DNA of 38,036 bases from JBDKGV01 sp039798005 (GCA_039798005.1 JBDKGV010000003.1:1-38036), one strand, 5' to 3'. Shown: positions 8,194 to 15,868, counted from the stretch's first letter. Numbers and translations: made by a program. Notes: generated by a model from the sequence alone, not told the origin.

Positions 8194-9081
8194 AGCGAAT
8201 CGCAATCGCAGTCGTCCACGGAGAGCGCAAGCGTCCTGGCAGGGCTGGTCAGGCACATTGCCGTGAGGGCGCCGTGGGGACTCAAGCGTGCCGTGGAAAA
8301 GGACCACAAGCGCGACGGTTCCGAGGCGGTGTCTTGGTCGCGTCCGGATCATGCCACGATCCATTACCTTCCTGCCCTTCCTGCCCATCCGGCAAGCTTG
8401 GAATCCTTGTTGCCCGGTGAGCAGGTGTCCAATGAAATGGGCTCCTTCTGGTTCTCGTTGCGGCCCATGAGCGAGTTCTGGGCCGGTTCGCACATCGTGG
8501 AAGGCTTGGACAAGGCCGCCATCTATTTCGATCTGGAAGCCGCCGGAGGACGAGGCAAACCCTTGTTCCTCGCGGGTGCCGCCATCTGGGATGAAGACAA
8601 GGGCTGGATGCTCTGGCATGGGTTGGCGCGCCACCCCGATGAGGAGGCTGCCCTCCTGCATACCTTCGCCCAGCTTTGCTTGGAGCGCCCCAGGATGGTG
8701 AGTTACAGCGGTACCAAGAACGACTGGCCCTTCCTGCGCAGTCGCTGGGATCGTTTCCGCCAGCCGACCCCGCGCTTGACGGCCCACTTGGACCTGTTCG
8801 ACCTGGCCCATGCACGCTATCGCGGCATGCTGCCCGCCTGCCGTCTGGTCACGCTGGAGAAGTTCCTGTTGGGGCGCCATCGCGAGGATGACCTGCCATC
8901 GGGCTTCATTCCGCTGGCGTGGGAAGATTACCTGCGATCCGGGGATGGACGTCTGCTTGCCGCCATCCTCTACCACAATTTGCTGGACATCGTGGCGCTC
9001 TTGGAATTGCAGCCGATCTTGGAGGTTCCGTTCTCCCCGATGCCGGTTCCGCCGGTGCTTGTGGAGCCGCCGAACCTGTGA
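8191..9081 (+). CDS. YprB-like RNase H-fold 3'-5' exonuclease domain protein
   Basis: This 296-residue protein (from ATC 8191; 272 from GTG 8263) resembles the RNase_H_2 (PF13482) DnaQ-like exonucleases typified by YprB. All motif positions can be seen, counted from the ATC. The first acidic pair is IYFDLEAAGG (Asp114, Glu116; usual form DIETTG). The second is YSGTKNDWPFL (Asp178; usual YNGKxFDxPLL). HLDLFDLAHARY and CRLVTLEKFLLG follow. The C-terminal block is ILYHNLLDIVALLEL (Asp266), like the HN-x2-D of the family. The substrate is unknown; relatives act on single-stranded nucleic acid. The start codon question is described in the separate site entry. The TGA stop overlaps the GTG start of the next lipoprotein gene (GTGA), so the two are probably translated together after the FapA gene. 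Confidence 0.82.
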   Translation: MSESQSQSSTESASVLAGLVRHIAVRAPWGLKRAVEKDHKRDGSEAVSWSRPDHATIHYLPALPAHPASLESLLPGEQVSNEMGSFWFSLRPMSEFWAGSHIVEGLDKAAIYFDLEAAGGRGKPLFLAGAAIWDEDKGWMLWHGLARHPDEEAALLHTFAQLCLERPRMVSYSGTKNDWPFLRSRWDRFRQPTPRLTAHLDLFDLAHARYRGMLPACRLVTLEKFLLGRHREDDLPSGFIPLAWEDYLRSGDGRLLAAILYHNLLDIVALLELQPILEVPFSPMPVPPVLVEPPNL

Positions 9082-9617
9082 AGATCGCGATTCTTGCCCT
9101 GTCTTTTGCGCTCTTGATCGGTTGCGCATCTCAAGCCCCACGCGAGGTCTTGCGTCAATGCCAGTGGGAAGTGGCATCCTTCAACATCGATGAACGGTCA
9201 TCCACGGCGCTGCGTGGAACGGCGAAGGTGCGCTTCACCAATCCCACCAAGCAAAAGGCGATCTTGGATTCGCTGTGGTTGGACGTGTTGACGCCCAAGG
9301 GCGCGCTGGCGCGGGTTTCCCACGGGCGCACCATGGTGCTGCGACCGGGGAAGGTCGACTCCGCCGAGATCCATCTGCAGGCCGATCCCGCGCAATTGGG
9401 GATGCGGATGATGGAAATGCTCTTTGCGATGCCCGACAGCCTTCAAATCAAGGGCAGTGCCCGGATCCCGCTGATGTGGGGATTGTTCCACACCACGCGG
9501 CCTTTCCAGATCAAGGTGCCCGGCCAAGCCGTCATGGGTGCCTTGGGAAGTGCGATGCGGGGTGGAACTTCGCAAGCCCCGAGCGACACGGCCGATTTGG
9601 ACGGGCCGCTCGAGTAG
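9078..9617 (+). CDS. Small LEA/WHy-type lipoprotein
   Basis: This 179-residue predicted lipoprotein starts at GTG 9078, overlapping the upstream stop. The signal peptide MKIAILALSFALLIGC ends in a clear lipobox (LIGC; lipidated Cys16). The mature part has the look of a late-embryogenesis-abundant type 2 (WHy) beta domain: a CQWEVASFNID opening strand, FTNPTKQKAILDSLWLDV (the typical N-P turn), then AEIHLQADPAQL and KGSARIPLMWG strands. The tail after about residue 155 is Gly/Ser/Asp-rich and probably disordered. Such lipoproteins are envelope proteins of unclear function. The gene ends 6 bases from the convergent hldD stop, with no recognisable terminator hairpin between them. Confidence 0.75.
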   Translation: MKIAILALSFALLIGCASQAPREVLRQCQWEVASFNIDERSSTALRGTAKVRFTNPTKQKAILDSLWLDVLTPKGALARVSHGRTMVLRPGKVDSAEIHLQADPAQLGMRMMEMLFAMPDSLQIKGSARIPLMWGLFHTTRPFQIKVPGQAVMGALGSAMRGGTSQAPSDTADLDGPLE

Positions 9618-9623
9618 AACCGG

Positions 9624-10568
9624 TTATCGGTACCACCCTCCGGTCCGGTCCAGAAGATCGGCATACTTGGCGATCCCTTCTTCCAAGGCCAGGAACGGGC
9701 GATCGTACCCGGCGGCCCGCAGTGCGGTGAGGTCGGCGCGGGTAAAGGCTTGGTACTTCCCCTTGAGGTGATCCGGGAACGGAATGGTCTCGATCCGGCT
9801 GCCGGAAAATCGATTGGACAGAATCTGTCCAACTTCGAGAAAACTGCGGTCGGTTCCCGTTCCCACGTTGAACAGGGAAAAGCCCTTGGCCGCGTTCAGG
9901 AGCCAGAGGTTCACCGCCACGCAGTCGTCGACATGCACGAAGTCGCGCCGGAACCCGTCGCTTCCCTCGAAGAGCTTGAGGACGCCTTCCTCGCGCAACT
10001 GCTGATGGAAGCGGAAGATCGGGCTGACCATGTTGCCCTTGTGGTTCTCCTGGGGGCCGTACACGTTGAAATAGCGCAGTCCCGTCACGGGTGACGTGAA
10101 GGACTTTTGGTTGCGCCTTGCCCATTGGTCGAAGGCGAACTTGCTCCATGCGTAGCCGTTGATGGGCCACTCGCATTCCGGGCTTTCCTGGAAGCCGGAT
10201 TCACCCTCCCCGTACACGGACGCCGAGGATGCGTAGAAGAAGGGGATATGATGCTTCTGGCACCAGATGCACAGGTCGCGGGTGGTCTCGTAGTTGTTCT
10301 TGAGGAGATAACGTCCGTCCGTCTCGGTGGTCGCGGAGCAGGCCCCCTGATGGTACACCGCCTCGAACTTGGAACCGTCGAGGGATGCGACGAGCGATGG
10401 CAGGTCGGCCTTGTCCACGATGTCGGCAAAGGCGAGGCGGTTGAGGTTGCGGTGCTTGTTGACGTTGGCGAGGTTGTCGACCAGAAGGAGGTCGTCCTTG
10501 CCTTGGGCATTGAGCCCGCGCACGAGGTTGGATCCGATGAACCCTGCGGCGCCGGTGACCAGAATCAT
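9624..10568 (-). CDS. hldD: ADP-L-glycero-D-manno-heptose 6-epimerase
   Basis: This 314-residue extended short-chain dehydrogenase/reductase makes the last step of ADP-heptose synthesis, converting ADP-D-glycero- to ADP-L-glycero-D-manno-heptose for the LPS inner core. The N-terminal NAD(P)-binding motif is MILVTGAAGFIGSN. The HldD-type segment VDNLANVNKHRNLNRL follows, then YHQGACSATTETDGRY, the catalytic ASSASVYG serine region and the Y-x3-K pair in NGYAWSKFAFDQW. RYFNVYGPQENHKGNMVSP is also characteristic. ATG 10568 is the true start: the protein begins right at the Rossmann strand, and the ATG overlaps the stop of the glycosyltransferase upstream (ATGA). A longer frame exists but lies inside that gene. 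The rest of the pathway (gmhA, hldE, gmhB) lies just beyond on the opposite strand. Confidence 0.95.
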   Translation of the reverse strand: MILVTGAAGFIGSNLVRGLNAQGKDDLLLVDNLANVNKHRNLNRLAFADIVDKADLPSLVASLDGSKFEAVYHQGACSATTETDGRYLLKNNYETTRDLCIWCQKHHIPFFYASSASVYGEGESGFQESPECEWPINGYAWSKFAFDQWARRNQKSFTSPVTGLRYFNVYGPQENHKGNMVSPIFRFHQQLREEGVLKLFEGSDGFRRDFVHVDDCVAVNLWLLNAAKGFSLFNVGTGTDRSFLEVGQILSNRFSGSRIETIPFPDHLKGKYQAFTRADLTALRAAGYDRPFLALEEGIAKYADLLDRTGGWYR

Positions 10569-11425
10569 GGTTGCGTCTTTCCAAGGAAGGTGGTGATCTT
10601 CTCGGCCACGAGTTCCGGTGACGGTTGGAAATCCCATTCGTCCAGCACGATGGCCTGGGCGTGATGCGGGTTCCAGGTGTTCTCGTACTTGGTCCGGTTG
10701 GTCAGGCCGCGTGCGTAGCGCTTGCGGTCCGTCCAGACCAGATGGGGGGTCGCGCACAGCGAGGCCAGGTGCATCGGGCCGGAGGAGGGGCCCACCACCA
10801 GACGGGTGGAGGCCATCATGTCCAGCGTTTGCGAAAGCGGCTTGTCCCGCAGTTCCAGGAAATCTCCCTGCAGCTCCTGGGTCGCCGTGGTCAATCCGAT
10901 GCAGCCGATGCGAAGTCCCAGTGGCTGGAGAAGTTCAAGCAGTCTTTCCCAGTTCGCGCGACTCCAGTTCCGATCGGCACCGTGGCCACGGCCGCGAGGA
11001 TGGAACAGGATGTCGGTGGCGAGTTCCGCCTGTTTCGTGCCGAACTTGATGAACGTCTGGCGCTCGTGCGGCTGGGCTCCCAGCGGGCGCAGGAGATCCG
11101 CGCCCGGGGGCACCAAGGCAAGGATGCGTGCCAGTTCATCCGGGTTGTCGACGGTGAGGAGCCGGTTGCAGTCGGCGGTCCCGCGCACGTCGTGAAGGAC
11201 GAATTCGTGGGCGAAATCCGCATAGAGCGCTTCCTGTCCGGCGCGGCAGGAAACGATGACCTTCCGGTAGCGGGGCGCGAGCTTGCGCACGAATCCTTGC
11301 CAGTGCATGAGCTCCCAGCCGAATTCACCGACCCACGGGCCTGCGAAGAGCGTGTGGGCAGGGCTCCCCCAAGTTTGAAGGAATGCGGGACGGAACCACC
11401 AGGAGAGAAAGTCGCGACGAATCAT
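10565..11425 (-). CDS. GT9-like (heptosyltransferase-type) glycosyltransferase
   Basis: This 286-residue protein is related to the ADP-heptose:LPS heptosyltransferase (GT9) group. The C-terminal half has the nucleotide-sugar-site pattern GPSSGPMHLASLCATPHLVW, preceded by NWSRANWERLLELLQPLGL and a short helix-strand unit. The N-terminal half is not a standard WaaC/WaaF start; it carries GPWVGEFGWELMHWQG and VIVSCRAGQEALY. The protein is shorter than usual heptosyltransferases (about 320-350). Its donor is presumably ADP-heptose, given hldD overlapping downstream and gmhA/hldE/gmhB divergent upstream, but this is context only. ATG 11425 has GGAGAG about 6 bases upstream and a TATCTT element just before that. 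Another sugar donor or a role in a cell-surface glycan other than LPS core is possible. Confidence 0.72.
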   Translation of the reverse strand: MIRRDFLSWWFRPAFLQTWGSPAHTLFAGPWVGEFGWELMHWQGFVRKLAPRYRKVIVSCRAGQEALYADFAHEFVLHDVRGTADCNRLLTVDNPDELARILALVPPGADLLRPLGAQPHERQTFIKFGTKQAELATDILFHPRGRGHGADRNWSRANWERLLELLQPLGLRIGCIGLTTATQELQGDFLELRDKPLSQTLDMMASTRLVVGPSSGPMHLASLCATPHLVWTDRKRYARGLTNRTKYENTWNPHHAQAIVLDEWDFQPSPELVAEKITTFLGKTQP

Positions 11426-11487
11426 GGGTGCTCTCCAAGATAGATCGACAGCTTACCTTGTTGCTTCCGAAAGGCGGTGGGATCGAA

Positions 11488-12054
11488 ATGGAAACTTTGG
11501 ACAAAGTCGTCGGGGCCATCGATGGCCATCTTCGCGTTGCACAGGCGCTGCTTCCCATGGCGGGCGAGATCGCTGTGCTGGGTGAGCTCATGGCCCAGCG
11601 TCTCAAGGCGGGATCGAAGATCCTGTGGATGGGAAATGGCGGCTCGGCCGCAGACAGCCAGCATCTGGCCGCCGAGATCGTGGGCCGGTTCGTCAAGGAA
11701 CGCCGTGGCCTGCCTTCGATCGCCCTGACCACCGACACCTCCATCCTCACCGCCGTCGGCAACGACTACGGCTTCGAGCAGATCTTCTCGCGCCAGGTGG
11801 AGGCCTTGGCGCTTGCCGGCGATGTCGTGGTGGGCATCTCCACCTCGGGCAACAGCCCCAACGTGGTGCGCGCCATCGAGGCGGCCAAGCTTCTTGGCGC
11901 CCATACCGTCGGCTTCACGGGCGAGGGGGGCGGCAAGCTCGCCGGGCTGTGCGATACCATGATCCGCATTCCCGCCACGGTCACGGCCCGCATCCAGGAG
12001 TGCCACATCCTCGTGGGCCATATTCTCTGCGAGTGCATCGATGCCCACTATTGA
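11488..12054 (+). CDS. gmhA: D-sedoheptulose 7-phosphate isomerase
   Basis: This 188-residue SIS-domain protein has the GmhA signatures: ILWMGNGGSAADSQHLAAE, GRFVKERRGLPSIAL, TDTSILTAVGNDYGFEQIF, GDVVVGISTSGNSPNVVRA and CHILVGHILCECID near the end. It converts sedoheptulose 7-phosphate to D-glycero-D-manno-heptose 7-phosphate, the first step toward LPS heptose. ATG 11488 is chosen over an upstream frame start at 11383 because the family begins here and because 11383 would lie inside the divergent glycosyltransferase gene. The ribosome site is weak (GGTGGG). The gene is divergent from the GT9-like gene with 62 bases between, so the two transcripts share a compact promoter region. It overlaps hldE by 14 bases. 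Confidence 0.95.
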   Translation: METLDKVVGAIDGHLRVAQALLPMAGEIAVLGELMAQRLKAGSKILWMGNGGSAADSQHLAAEIVGRFVKERRGLPSIALTTDTSILTAVGNDYGFEQIFSRQVEALALAGDVVVGISTSGNSPNVVRAIEAAKLLGAHTVGFTGEGGGKLAGLCDTMIRIPATVTARIQECHILVGHILCECIDAHY

Positions 12055-13546
12055 TCAATCCCTGACCAGCACCTTCAGTCAGTCCGAGCGGGTCCTTGCC
12101 GCCGTCGGAGCGGGATTCGACGGAAAGCTCGTGCTTGTCGTCGGAGACGTCATGCTCGACCAGCACCTGTGGGGCAGCGTCACGCGCATCTCCCCGGAAG
12201 CGCCGGTGCCGGTGGTGCGCTGTCTCAAGCGCACGCTGATGGCCGGTGGTGCCGGCAATGTCGCCATGAATCTGGTCGGACTGGGGTTGACGGTTTCGTT
12301 GGTCGCCCTGGTGGGTGAGGACGAGGCCGCGACGCAAATCCGGGAAGAATTGGGACAGGCAGGCGTGGATGTCGATGGGGTGCTTTCCGACCGCGACCGT
12401 CCGACCACCACGAAGATGCGGGTGATCGGTGGGCATCAGCAGATGCTGCGCCTGGATTCGGAATCGACCCAGCCGCCTTCGCCGGAACTGGAAGACGCCT
12501 TGCTCCGGAAGGTGGTCGGGAAACTGGAAAAGGCCTCGGCGGTGATCCTGTCCGATTACGCCAAGGGGGTCTTGACCCCGTCCTTGTGCCAAGGCATCAT
12601 CCGTGCCGCAAAGCTCAAGGGAATTCCCGTGCTGGTGGACCCCAAAGGCAAGGAGTGGGAGAAGTACCGTGGTGCGACGCGCATCACTCCAAACCGCTCG
12701 GAGCTGGTGGCGGTCTCCGCTTCGCCGCTGACCGATCGCGAGACGCTCATCCGGGAAAGTCGCAAGCTGCGTGAGCAGTTGGATCTCCAGTCGCTGACGG
12801 TCACCCTTTCCGAGGAGGGCATGATTCAGGTCGATGCCCAGGAAGTGATTCAAGTGCCGGCCATGGCGCGCGAGGTGTTCGACGTGTCCGGTGCCGGTGA
12901 TACGGCGATCGCGACCCTGACTGCGGCGTTGGCGGCGGGGCTCGATGCTTGCGATTGTCTCGTGCTTGCCAACATCGCCGCGGGGATCGTGGTGGGCAAG
13001 GTCGGTACGGTTGCGCTCGGGAAGTCCGAATTGCTGGCCGAACTCGAGGCCAAGGAGGACAGCGCGAATCAGGGCAAGGTCTGCGAACCGGCTCGACTGC
13101 TCCGGCTGGTGGACGCTTGGAAAGCGCGTGGCGAGCGGGTGGTCTTCACCAACGGGTGCTTTGACATTCTTCATGCGGGCCATGTGTCCTATCTCGCCAA
13201 GGCGCGCACCTTGGGGGATCGCCTGGTCCTGGGGCTCAATTCCGACGCGTCCGTGCGCCGCCTCAAGGGGCCGACGCGCCCCATCAATCCTCAAGAACAG
13301 CGTGCCGTGGTGCTGGCTGGCCTTGGTGCGGTCGACGCCGTCGTGGTCTTTGACGAGGACACTCCCCTTGAATTGATCAAGACGCTCCGTCCGCAGGTGC
13401 TGGCCAAGGGCGCCGACTACCGGGCGGAAGACGTGGTGGGAGGTGCCGAAGTCCTTTCGTGGGGTGGGGAAGTGAAGCTTGTCGATCTGGTCGATGGCGT
13501 GAGCACGACCAAGATCGCGGCCAAGATCTCCACGGCGCAAGGCTGA
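12041..13546 (+). CDS. hldE: Bifunctional heptose 7-phosphate kinase / heptose 1-phosphate adenylyltransferase
   Basis: This 501-residue two-domain enzyme has the same order as E. coli HldE (477 aa). The N-terminal PfkB/ribokinase domain (about 1-340) has VLVVGDVMLDQHLWG, the GGAGNVAMNL sugar-site loop and the catalytic VSGAGDTAIATL near residue 285. The C-terminal nucleotidylyltransferase domain (about 360-501) has FTNGCFDILHAGHVSYL with its H-x-G-H, then LNSDASVRRLKGPTRPIN. It makes heptose 1,7-bisphosphate and later ADP-D-glycero-D-manno-heptose. The start ATG lies inside the 3' end of gmhA. The stop overlaps the gmhB start (TGATG), so gmhA, hldE and gmhB are very probably one translationally coupled operon. 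Confidence 0.95.
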   Translation: MPTIDQSLTSTFSQSERVLAAVGAGFDGKLVLVVGDVMLDQHLWGSVTRISPEAPVPVVRCLKRTLMAGGAGNVAMNLVGLGLTVSLVALVGEDEAATQIREELGQAGVDVDGVLSDRDRPTTTKMRVIGGHQQMLRLDSESTQPPSPELEDALLRKVVGKLEKASAVILSDYAKGVLTPSLCQGIIRAAKLKGIPVLVDPKGKEWEKYRGATRITPNRSELVAVSASPLTDRETLIRESRKLREQLDLQSLTVTLSEEGMIQVDAQEVIQVPAMAREVFDVSGAGDTAIATLTAALAAGLDACDCLVLANIAAGIVVGKVGTVALGKSELLAELEAKEDSANQGKVCEPARLLRLVDAWKARGERVVFTNGCFDILHAGHVSYLAKARTLGDRLVLGLNSDASVRRLKGPTRPINPQEQRAVVLAGLGAVDAVVVFDEDTPLELIKTLRPQVLAKGADYRAEDVVGGAEVLSWGGEVKLVDLVDGVSTTKIAAKISTAQG

Positions 13547-14142
13547 TGCAAGGGCGCGACTCCGGACCGACCGGGAATGCCGGGGCGGATGGCTCCAAGT
13601 TCATTCTGCTGGATCGCGATGGTGTCCTCAACGAGGATCTTCCCGGTTCGCTGTGTCGCTTGGAGGATCTGCGCATGATCCCCGGGGCTGCCCAAGCCGT
13701 GGCTCTCCTCAACGCTCAGGGCTTTCAGGTGCTGGTGATCACCAACCAGGCCTGCGTCGGGCGTGGGCAATTGTCGATGGGCACCTTGGATGCGATCCAT
13801 GCCGAGATGGAACGGCAAGTTCAAGTCGCGGGCGGGAGAATCGAGGCGTGGTTCATCTGTGCCCATCGCAGTGAAGAGAAATGCTCATGTCGCAAGCCGC
13901 TTCCGGGGCTGTTGCTTGCCGCCCAAGCGCGATACGGCTTCCCGATGGCGGAAACCTGGTTTGTCGGAGACGCCGGGCGTGACATCGAAGCAAGCATCGC
14001 AGCGGGATGTCGCCCTGCCTTGGTCCTGACCGGCAAGGGTGGGAAAACGCAGCTGGAACATCCTGGAATTCCAGCGTTTGCCGACCTGCTGGCGTTTGCC
14101 CGATCGAATGCTGGTGGGGTGCAGGCCTCAGATCGGGAATGA
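13546..14142 (+). CDS. gmhB: D-glycero-D-manno-heptose 1,7-bisphosphate 7-phosphatase
   Basis: This 198-residue HAD-superfamily phosphatase of the histidinol-phosphatase-like group has all expected parts. The nucleophile motif FILLDRDGVLNED carries Asp23 and Asp25. LVITNQACVGRGQLS follows. The zinc loop CAHRSEEKCSCRKP has the C-x-H-x5-C-x-C ligand set that distinguishes GmhB. WFVGDAGRDIEAS supplies the last acidic motif. It removes the 7-phosphate between the two HldE reactions. The first 16 residues are a short Gly/Asp-rich extension before the HAD strand. The ATG shares bases with the hldE stop (TGATG). With hldD on the other strand, the window carries every enzyme from sedoheptulose 7-phosphate to ADP-L-heptose. 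Confidence 0.93.
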   Translation: MQGRDSGPTGNAGADGSKFILLDRDGVLNEDLPGSLCRLEDLRMIPGAAQAVALLNAQGFQVLVITNQACVGRGQLSMGTLDAIHAEMERQVQVAGGRIEAWFICAHRSEEKCSCRKPLPGLLLAAQARYGFPMAETWFVGDAGRDIEASIAAGCRPALVLTGKGGKTQLEHPGIPAFADLLAFARSNAGGVQASDRE

Positions 14143-14202
14143 TGGCGAAGACAACGGCAATCAATGAAATGGCAAGATTCAATGCCACTTGACGATTTGC
14201 AT

Positions 14203-14211
14203 TGATATATT
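14203..14211 (+). promoter_or_regulatory. Extended -10 promoter-like element upstream of pal
   Basis: In the 128-base gap between gmhB and pal, TG-A-TATATT at 14203-14211 is a good extended -10 element, in a locally AT-rich stretch. It would start RNA near 14218 and give a leader of about 50 bases. TTGACG at 14189 is too close to serve as its -35 box. A small AGTGC-TCT-GCACT hairpin lies in the leader. Confidence 0.4.
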
Positions 14212-14270
14212 CCAATCCAAGATGAAGTGCTCTGCACTCAAGTCTCAAGAACCTCAGAAACGGACGAAAC

Positions 14271-14972
14271 ATGAAAAAATTCTGGCTTTCCCTGCCTTTG
14301 TTTGCCTTGGCTGCAGGTCTGTTGACCGGTTGCGGCCCCAAGTGCCCGATGGATGCGACCATCAAGGCTGACGATCCCAAGTGCGTGGCCTGCTCCCATG
14401 ACGCGAAGATCATCAAGGAAAATGTGGCCTGCAAGCCCTGCCGTCTCAATCCTTCGATCTCCGAGACCGACGAGCAGTGCAAGCCCTGCCAGTGGAACCC
14501 GGACATCTTGGCCTCCAACGCCGCCTGCGTTGCACCGCCACCGCCACCAGAGAAGGCTGAAGTGCCTCCTCCTCCCCCGCCAGTCAAGGACACTGCTGCT
14601 GAGCGTCGCGCTCGTCTTCAGGCCCTGATGAACGAGCTGCTCTCGCAGTCGGTCTACTTCGACTACAACGAAGCCTCGCTCAAGTCCGAGGGCAAGGATC
14701 TTCTCAAGAAGATCGGCGACGTGCTCAAGGCCTACCCCGAGCTTTCTGTGAAGCTTGAAGGCAACTGCGATGAGCGCGGTTCCGACGAGTACAACCTGGC
14801 ACTGGGTGAGAAGCGCGCCAAGGCCGCTGACGCATGGTTGAAGAACTACGGTGTCAAGGCTGCACAGCTCTCCTTCATCAGCTATGGCAAGGAAAAGCCC
14901 GCCGTTTCCGGCAGTGACGAGTCCGCATGGGCCAAGAATCGCCGCGATGGCTTCAGTGGCGAGATCAAGTAA
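14271..14972 (+). CDS. pal: Pal-like OmpA-domain lipoprotein with N-terminal cysteine repeats
   Basis: This 233-residue outer-membrane lipoprotein has a signal peptide ending in lipobox LLTGC (Cys21 lipidated). Residues 25-88 hold four exact 16-residue units, C-x12-C-x2, with cysteines at 25/38, 41/54, 57/70 and 73/86. A proline-rich linker (residues 89-104, two poly-Pro runs) follows. Residues about 125-228 are an OmpA/Pal peptidoglycan-binding domain: SVYFDYNEASL, then NCDERGSDEYNLALGEKRA, with the Asp and Arg that bind diaminopimelate in relatives. The usual His-Thr before DERG is Asn-Cys here (Cys166), adding a ninth non-lipid cysteine. Pal tethers the outer membrane to peptidoglycan and partners Tol proteins. 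The neighbouring cpoB/ybgF-like gene supports a Tol-Pal role, although tolA/B/Q/R are not in the window. Codon use looks like that of a well-expressed gene. Confidence 0.88.
   Translation: MKKFWLSLPLFALAAGLLTGCGPKCPMDATIKADDPKCVACSHDAKIIKENVACKPCRLNPSISETDEQCKPCQWNPDILASNAACVAPPPPPEKAEVPPPPPPVKDTAAERRARLQALMNELLSQSVYFDYNEASLKSEGKDLLKKIGDVLKAYPELSVKLEGNCDERGSDEYNLALGEKRAKAADAWLKNYGVKAAQLSFISYGKEKPAVSGSDESAWAKNRRDGFSGEIK
14343..14534 (+). repeat. Four tandem 48-base units encoding C-x12-C-x2 repeats
   Basis: Inside pal, four in-frame 16-codon units encode cysteines with perfectly regular spacing (13, 3, 13, 3, 13, 3, 13 residues). Apart from the cysteines the units share a loose pattern: an Asn/Asp-Pro or acidic stretch before the second Cys, and Lys-Pro or Val-Ala between units. 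The DNA copies have diverged, so the repeat is kept at protein level and is not a recent slippage array. Confidence 0.85.
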
Positions 14973-15735
14973 GCTCGGGCTCTGCCTCCTGCCGCTTCTG
15001 GCGGCAGGTTGTTCAGATCTGCCAGCGGTAAAGCTCATTCGCAGTGATATCGCCACGATGTCCTTGAGGACAGATACGACCTCGATGCGCAACCAGCGCA
15101 TCGAGACGCGTCTCGACACCTTGAGCCAGCAAGTGAAGGGCGTTTCCGATCAGATGGGAACGGTTCGCAACACCCAAGGCAAGGAGATCGATCAGTTGCG
15201 CGCGGACATCCTCGGCTCGCTTTCGCAGTTGTCGGAAGACAACAAGAAGTTGCAGGCCCAGATCGAAGTGATGCAGCAGCAGATCAACGAGTTCGGTGGT
15301 CAAGTCCAGTTGGCGCGTGCGGTCCCCAAGGGCGATACCGCCAAGGCGATTGCCGTCTCCGGTGTGGAGAAGCTTTTCCGCACTGCGGGAGAGGATTTCC
15401 AAAAGGGACGTTACGATCTGGCCTACAGGGGATTCCAGGACGTTCTGTCCCGGGATTCGACCAAGGTGTTTGCCCCCAAGGCTCTCTACCAGATGGCTGA
15501 AACGCGTTACGCCCAGCGCAATTGGGAAGAGTCCAGGACTCTCTACAAGCGCTTGACGCGTGATTTCACCAAGGATCCACTGGTCTGTCCGGCATGGTTC
15601 AAGATTGGCCTCTCCTGGCAACAACAGGGAAAGATGGTCGATCGGGACTCCGCTTGGAGCTGGCTGGAGCGTCGTTGCCCCGGATCGAACGAGGCGCAAC
15701 GCGCCCGCGATCTGCGCAAGGGAAATGGCGAGTAG
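14947..15735 (+). CDS. CpoB/YbgF-like lipoprotein with coiled coil and TPRs
   Basis: This 262-residue envelope protein is probably a counterpart of CpoB (YbgF), the Tol-Pal-associated protein that coordinates peptidoglycan synthesis with outer-membrane constriction. The signal peptide ends in lipobox LAAGC (Cys22), whereas E. coli CpoB is a soluble periplasmic protein. Residues about 30-115 form a long heptad-rich coiled coil (RLDTLSQQVKGVSDQMG, LQAQIEVMQQQINEFGG), as in the CpoB trimerisation region. Residues about 135-250 contain TPR-like helices (AGEDFQKGRYDLAYRGFQDV, ALYQMAETRYAQRNWEESRT, AWFKIGLSWQQQGK). ATG 14947 is inside the last 26 bases of pal and begins right at the signal peptide; the longer open frame upstream lies within pal. 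The pair probably shares one transcript, ended by the terminator at 15763. Confidence 0.8.
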   Translation: MASVARSSKLGLCLLPLLAAGCSDLPAVKLIRSDIATMSLRTDTTSMRNQRIETRLDTLSQQVKGVSDQMGTVRNTQGKEIDQLRADILGSLSQLSEDNKKLQAQIEVMQQQINEFGGQVQLARAVPKGDTAKAIAVSGVEKLFRTAGEDFQKGRYDLAYRGFQDVLSRDSTKVFAPKALYQMAETRYAQRNWEESRTLYKRLTRDFTKDPLVCPAWFKIGLSWQQQGKMVDRDSAWSWLERRCPGSNEAQRARDLRKGNGE

Positions 15736-15762
15736 CGTTTCCTGAATCCCTGAACTACACAC

Positions 15763-15800
15763 AAGGCCCGCTTCCTGATGGAGGCGGGCCTTTCTGTTTT
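15763..15800 (+). terminator. Rho-independent terminator after cpoB-like gene
   Basis: AAGGCCCGC at 15763-15771 pairs with GCGGGCCTT at 15784-15792. Inner pairs TCC/GGA plus a T-G wobble extend it to about 13 base pairs with a TGAT loop. A T-rich tail (TTTCTGTTTT) follows. It should end the pal-cpoB transcript and insulate the cellulase gene. Confidence 0.85.
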
Positions 15801-15868
15801 CTTTCAGGAAACGCCTTTTGCAGCGATTTGACAGCGACTTGCAAGAAGAGTGATTAGTATGGAGTCAT

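Noticed and set aside
14189..14371. A 60-codon frame overlapping the pal leader and start
   Set aside because: Most of it is pal read in another frame. It has no ribosome site and no recognisable protein features.
14382..14399. CVACSH in Pal as a possible heme c attachment site
   Set aside because: A c-type heme motif needs C-x-x-C-H. Here Ser intervenes, and the other repeat units lack His at that place, so a 16-residue cysteine repeat explains it better.
15828..15833. TTGACA as a sigma-70 -35 box for the first cellulase
   Set aside because: The hexamer is perfect, but no acceptable -10 box occurs 16-18 bases downstream. The better -10 candidate (TAGAAT 15869) is far too distant, so I did not pair them.
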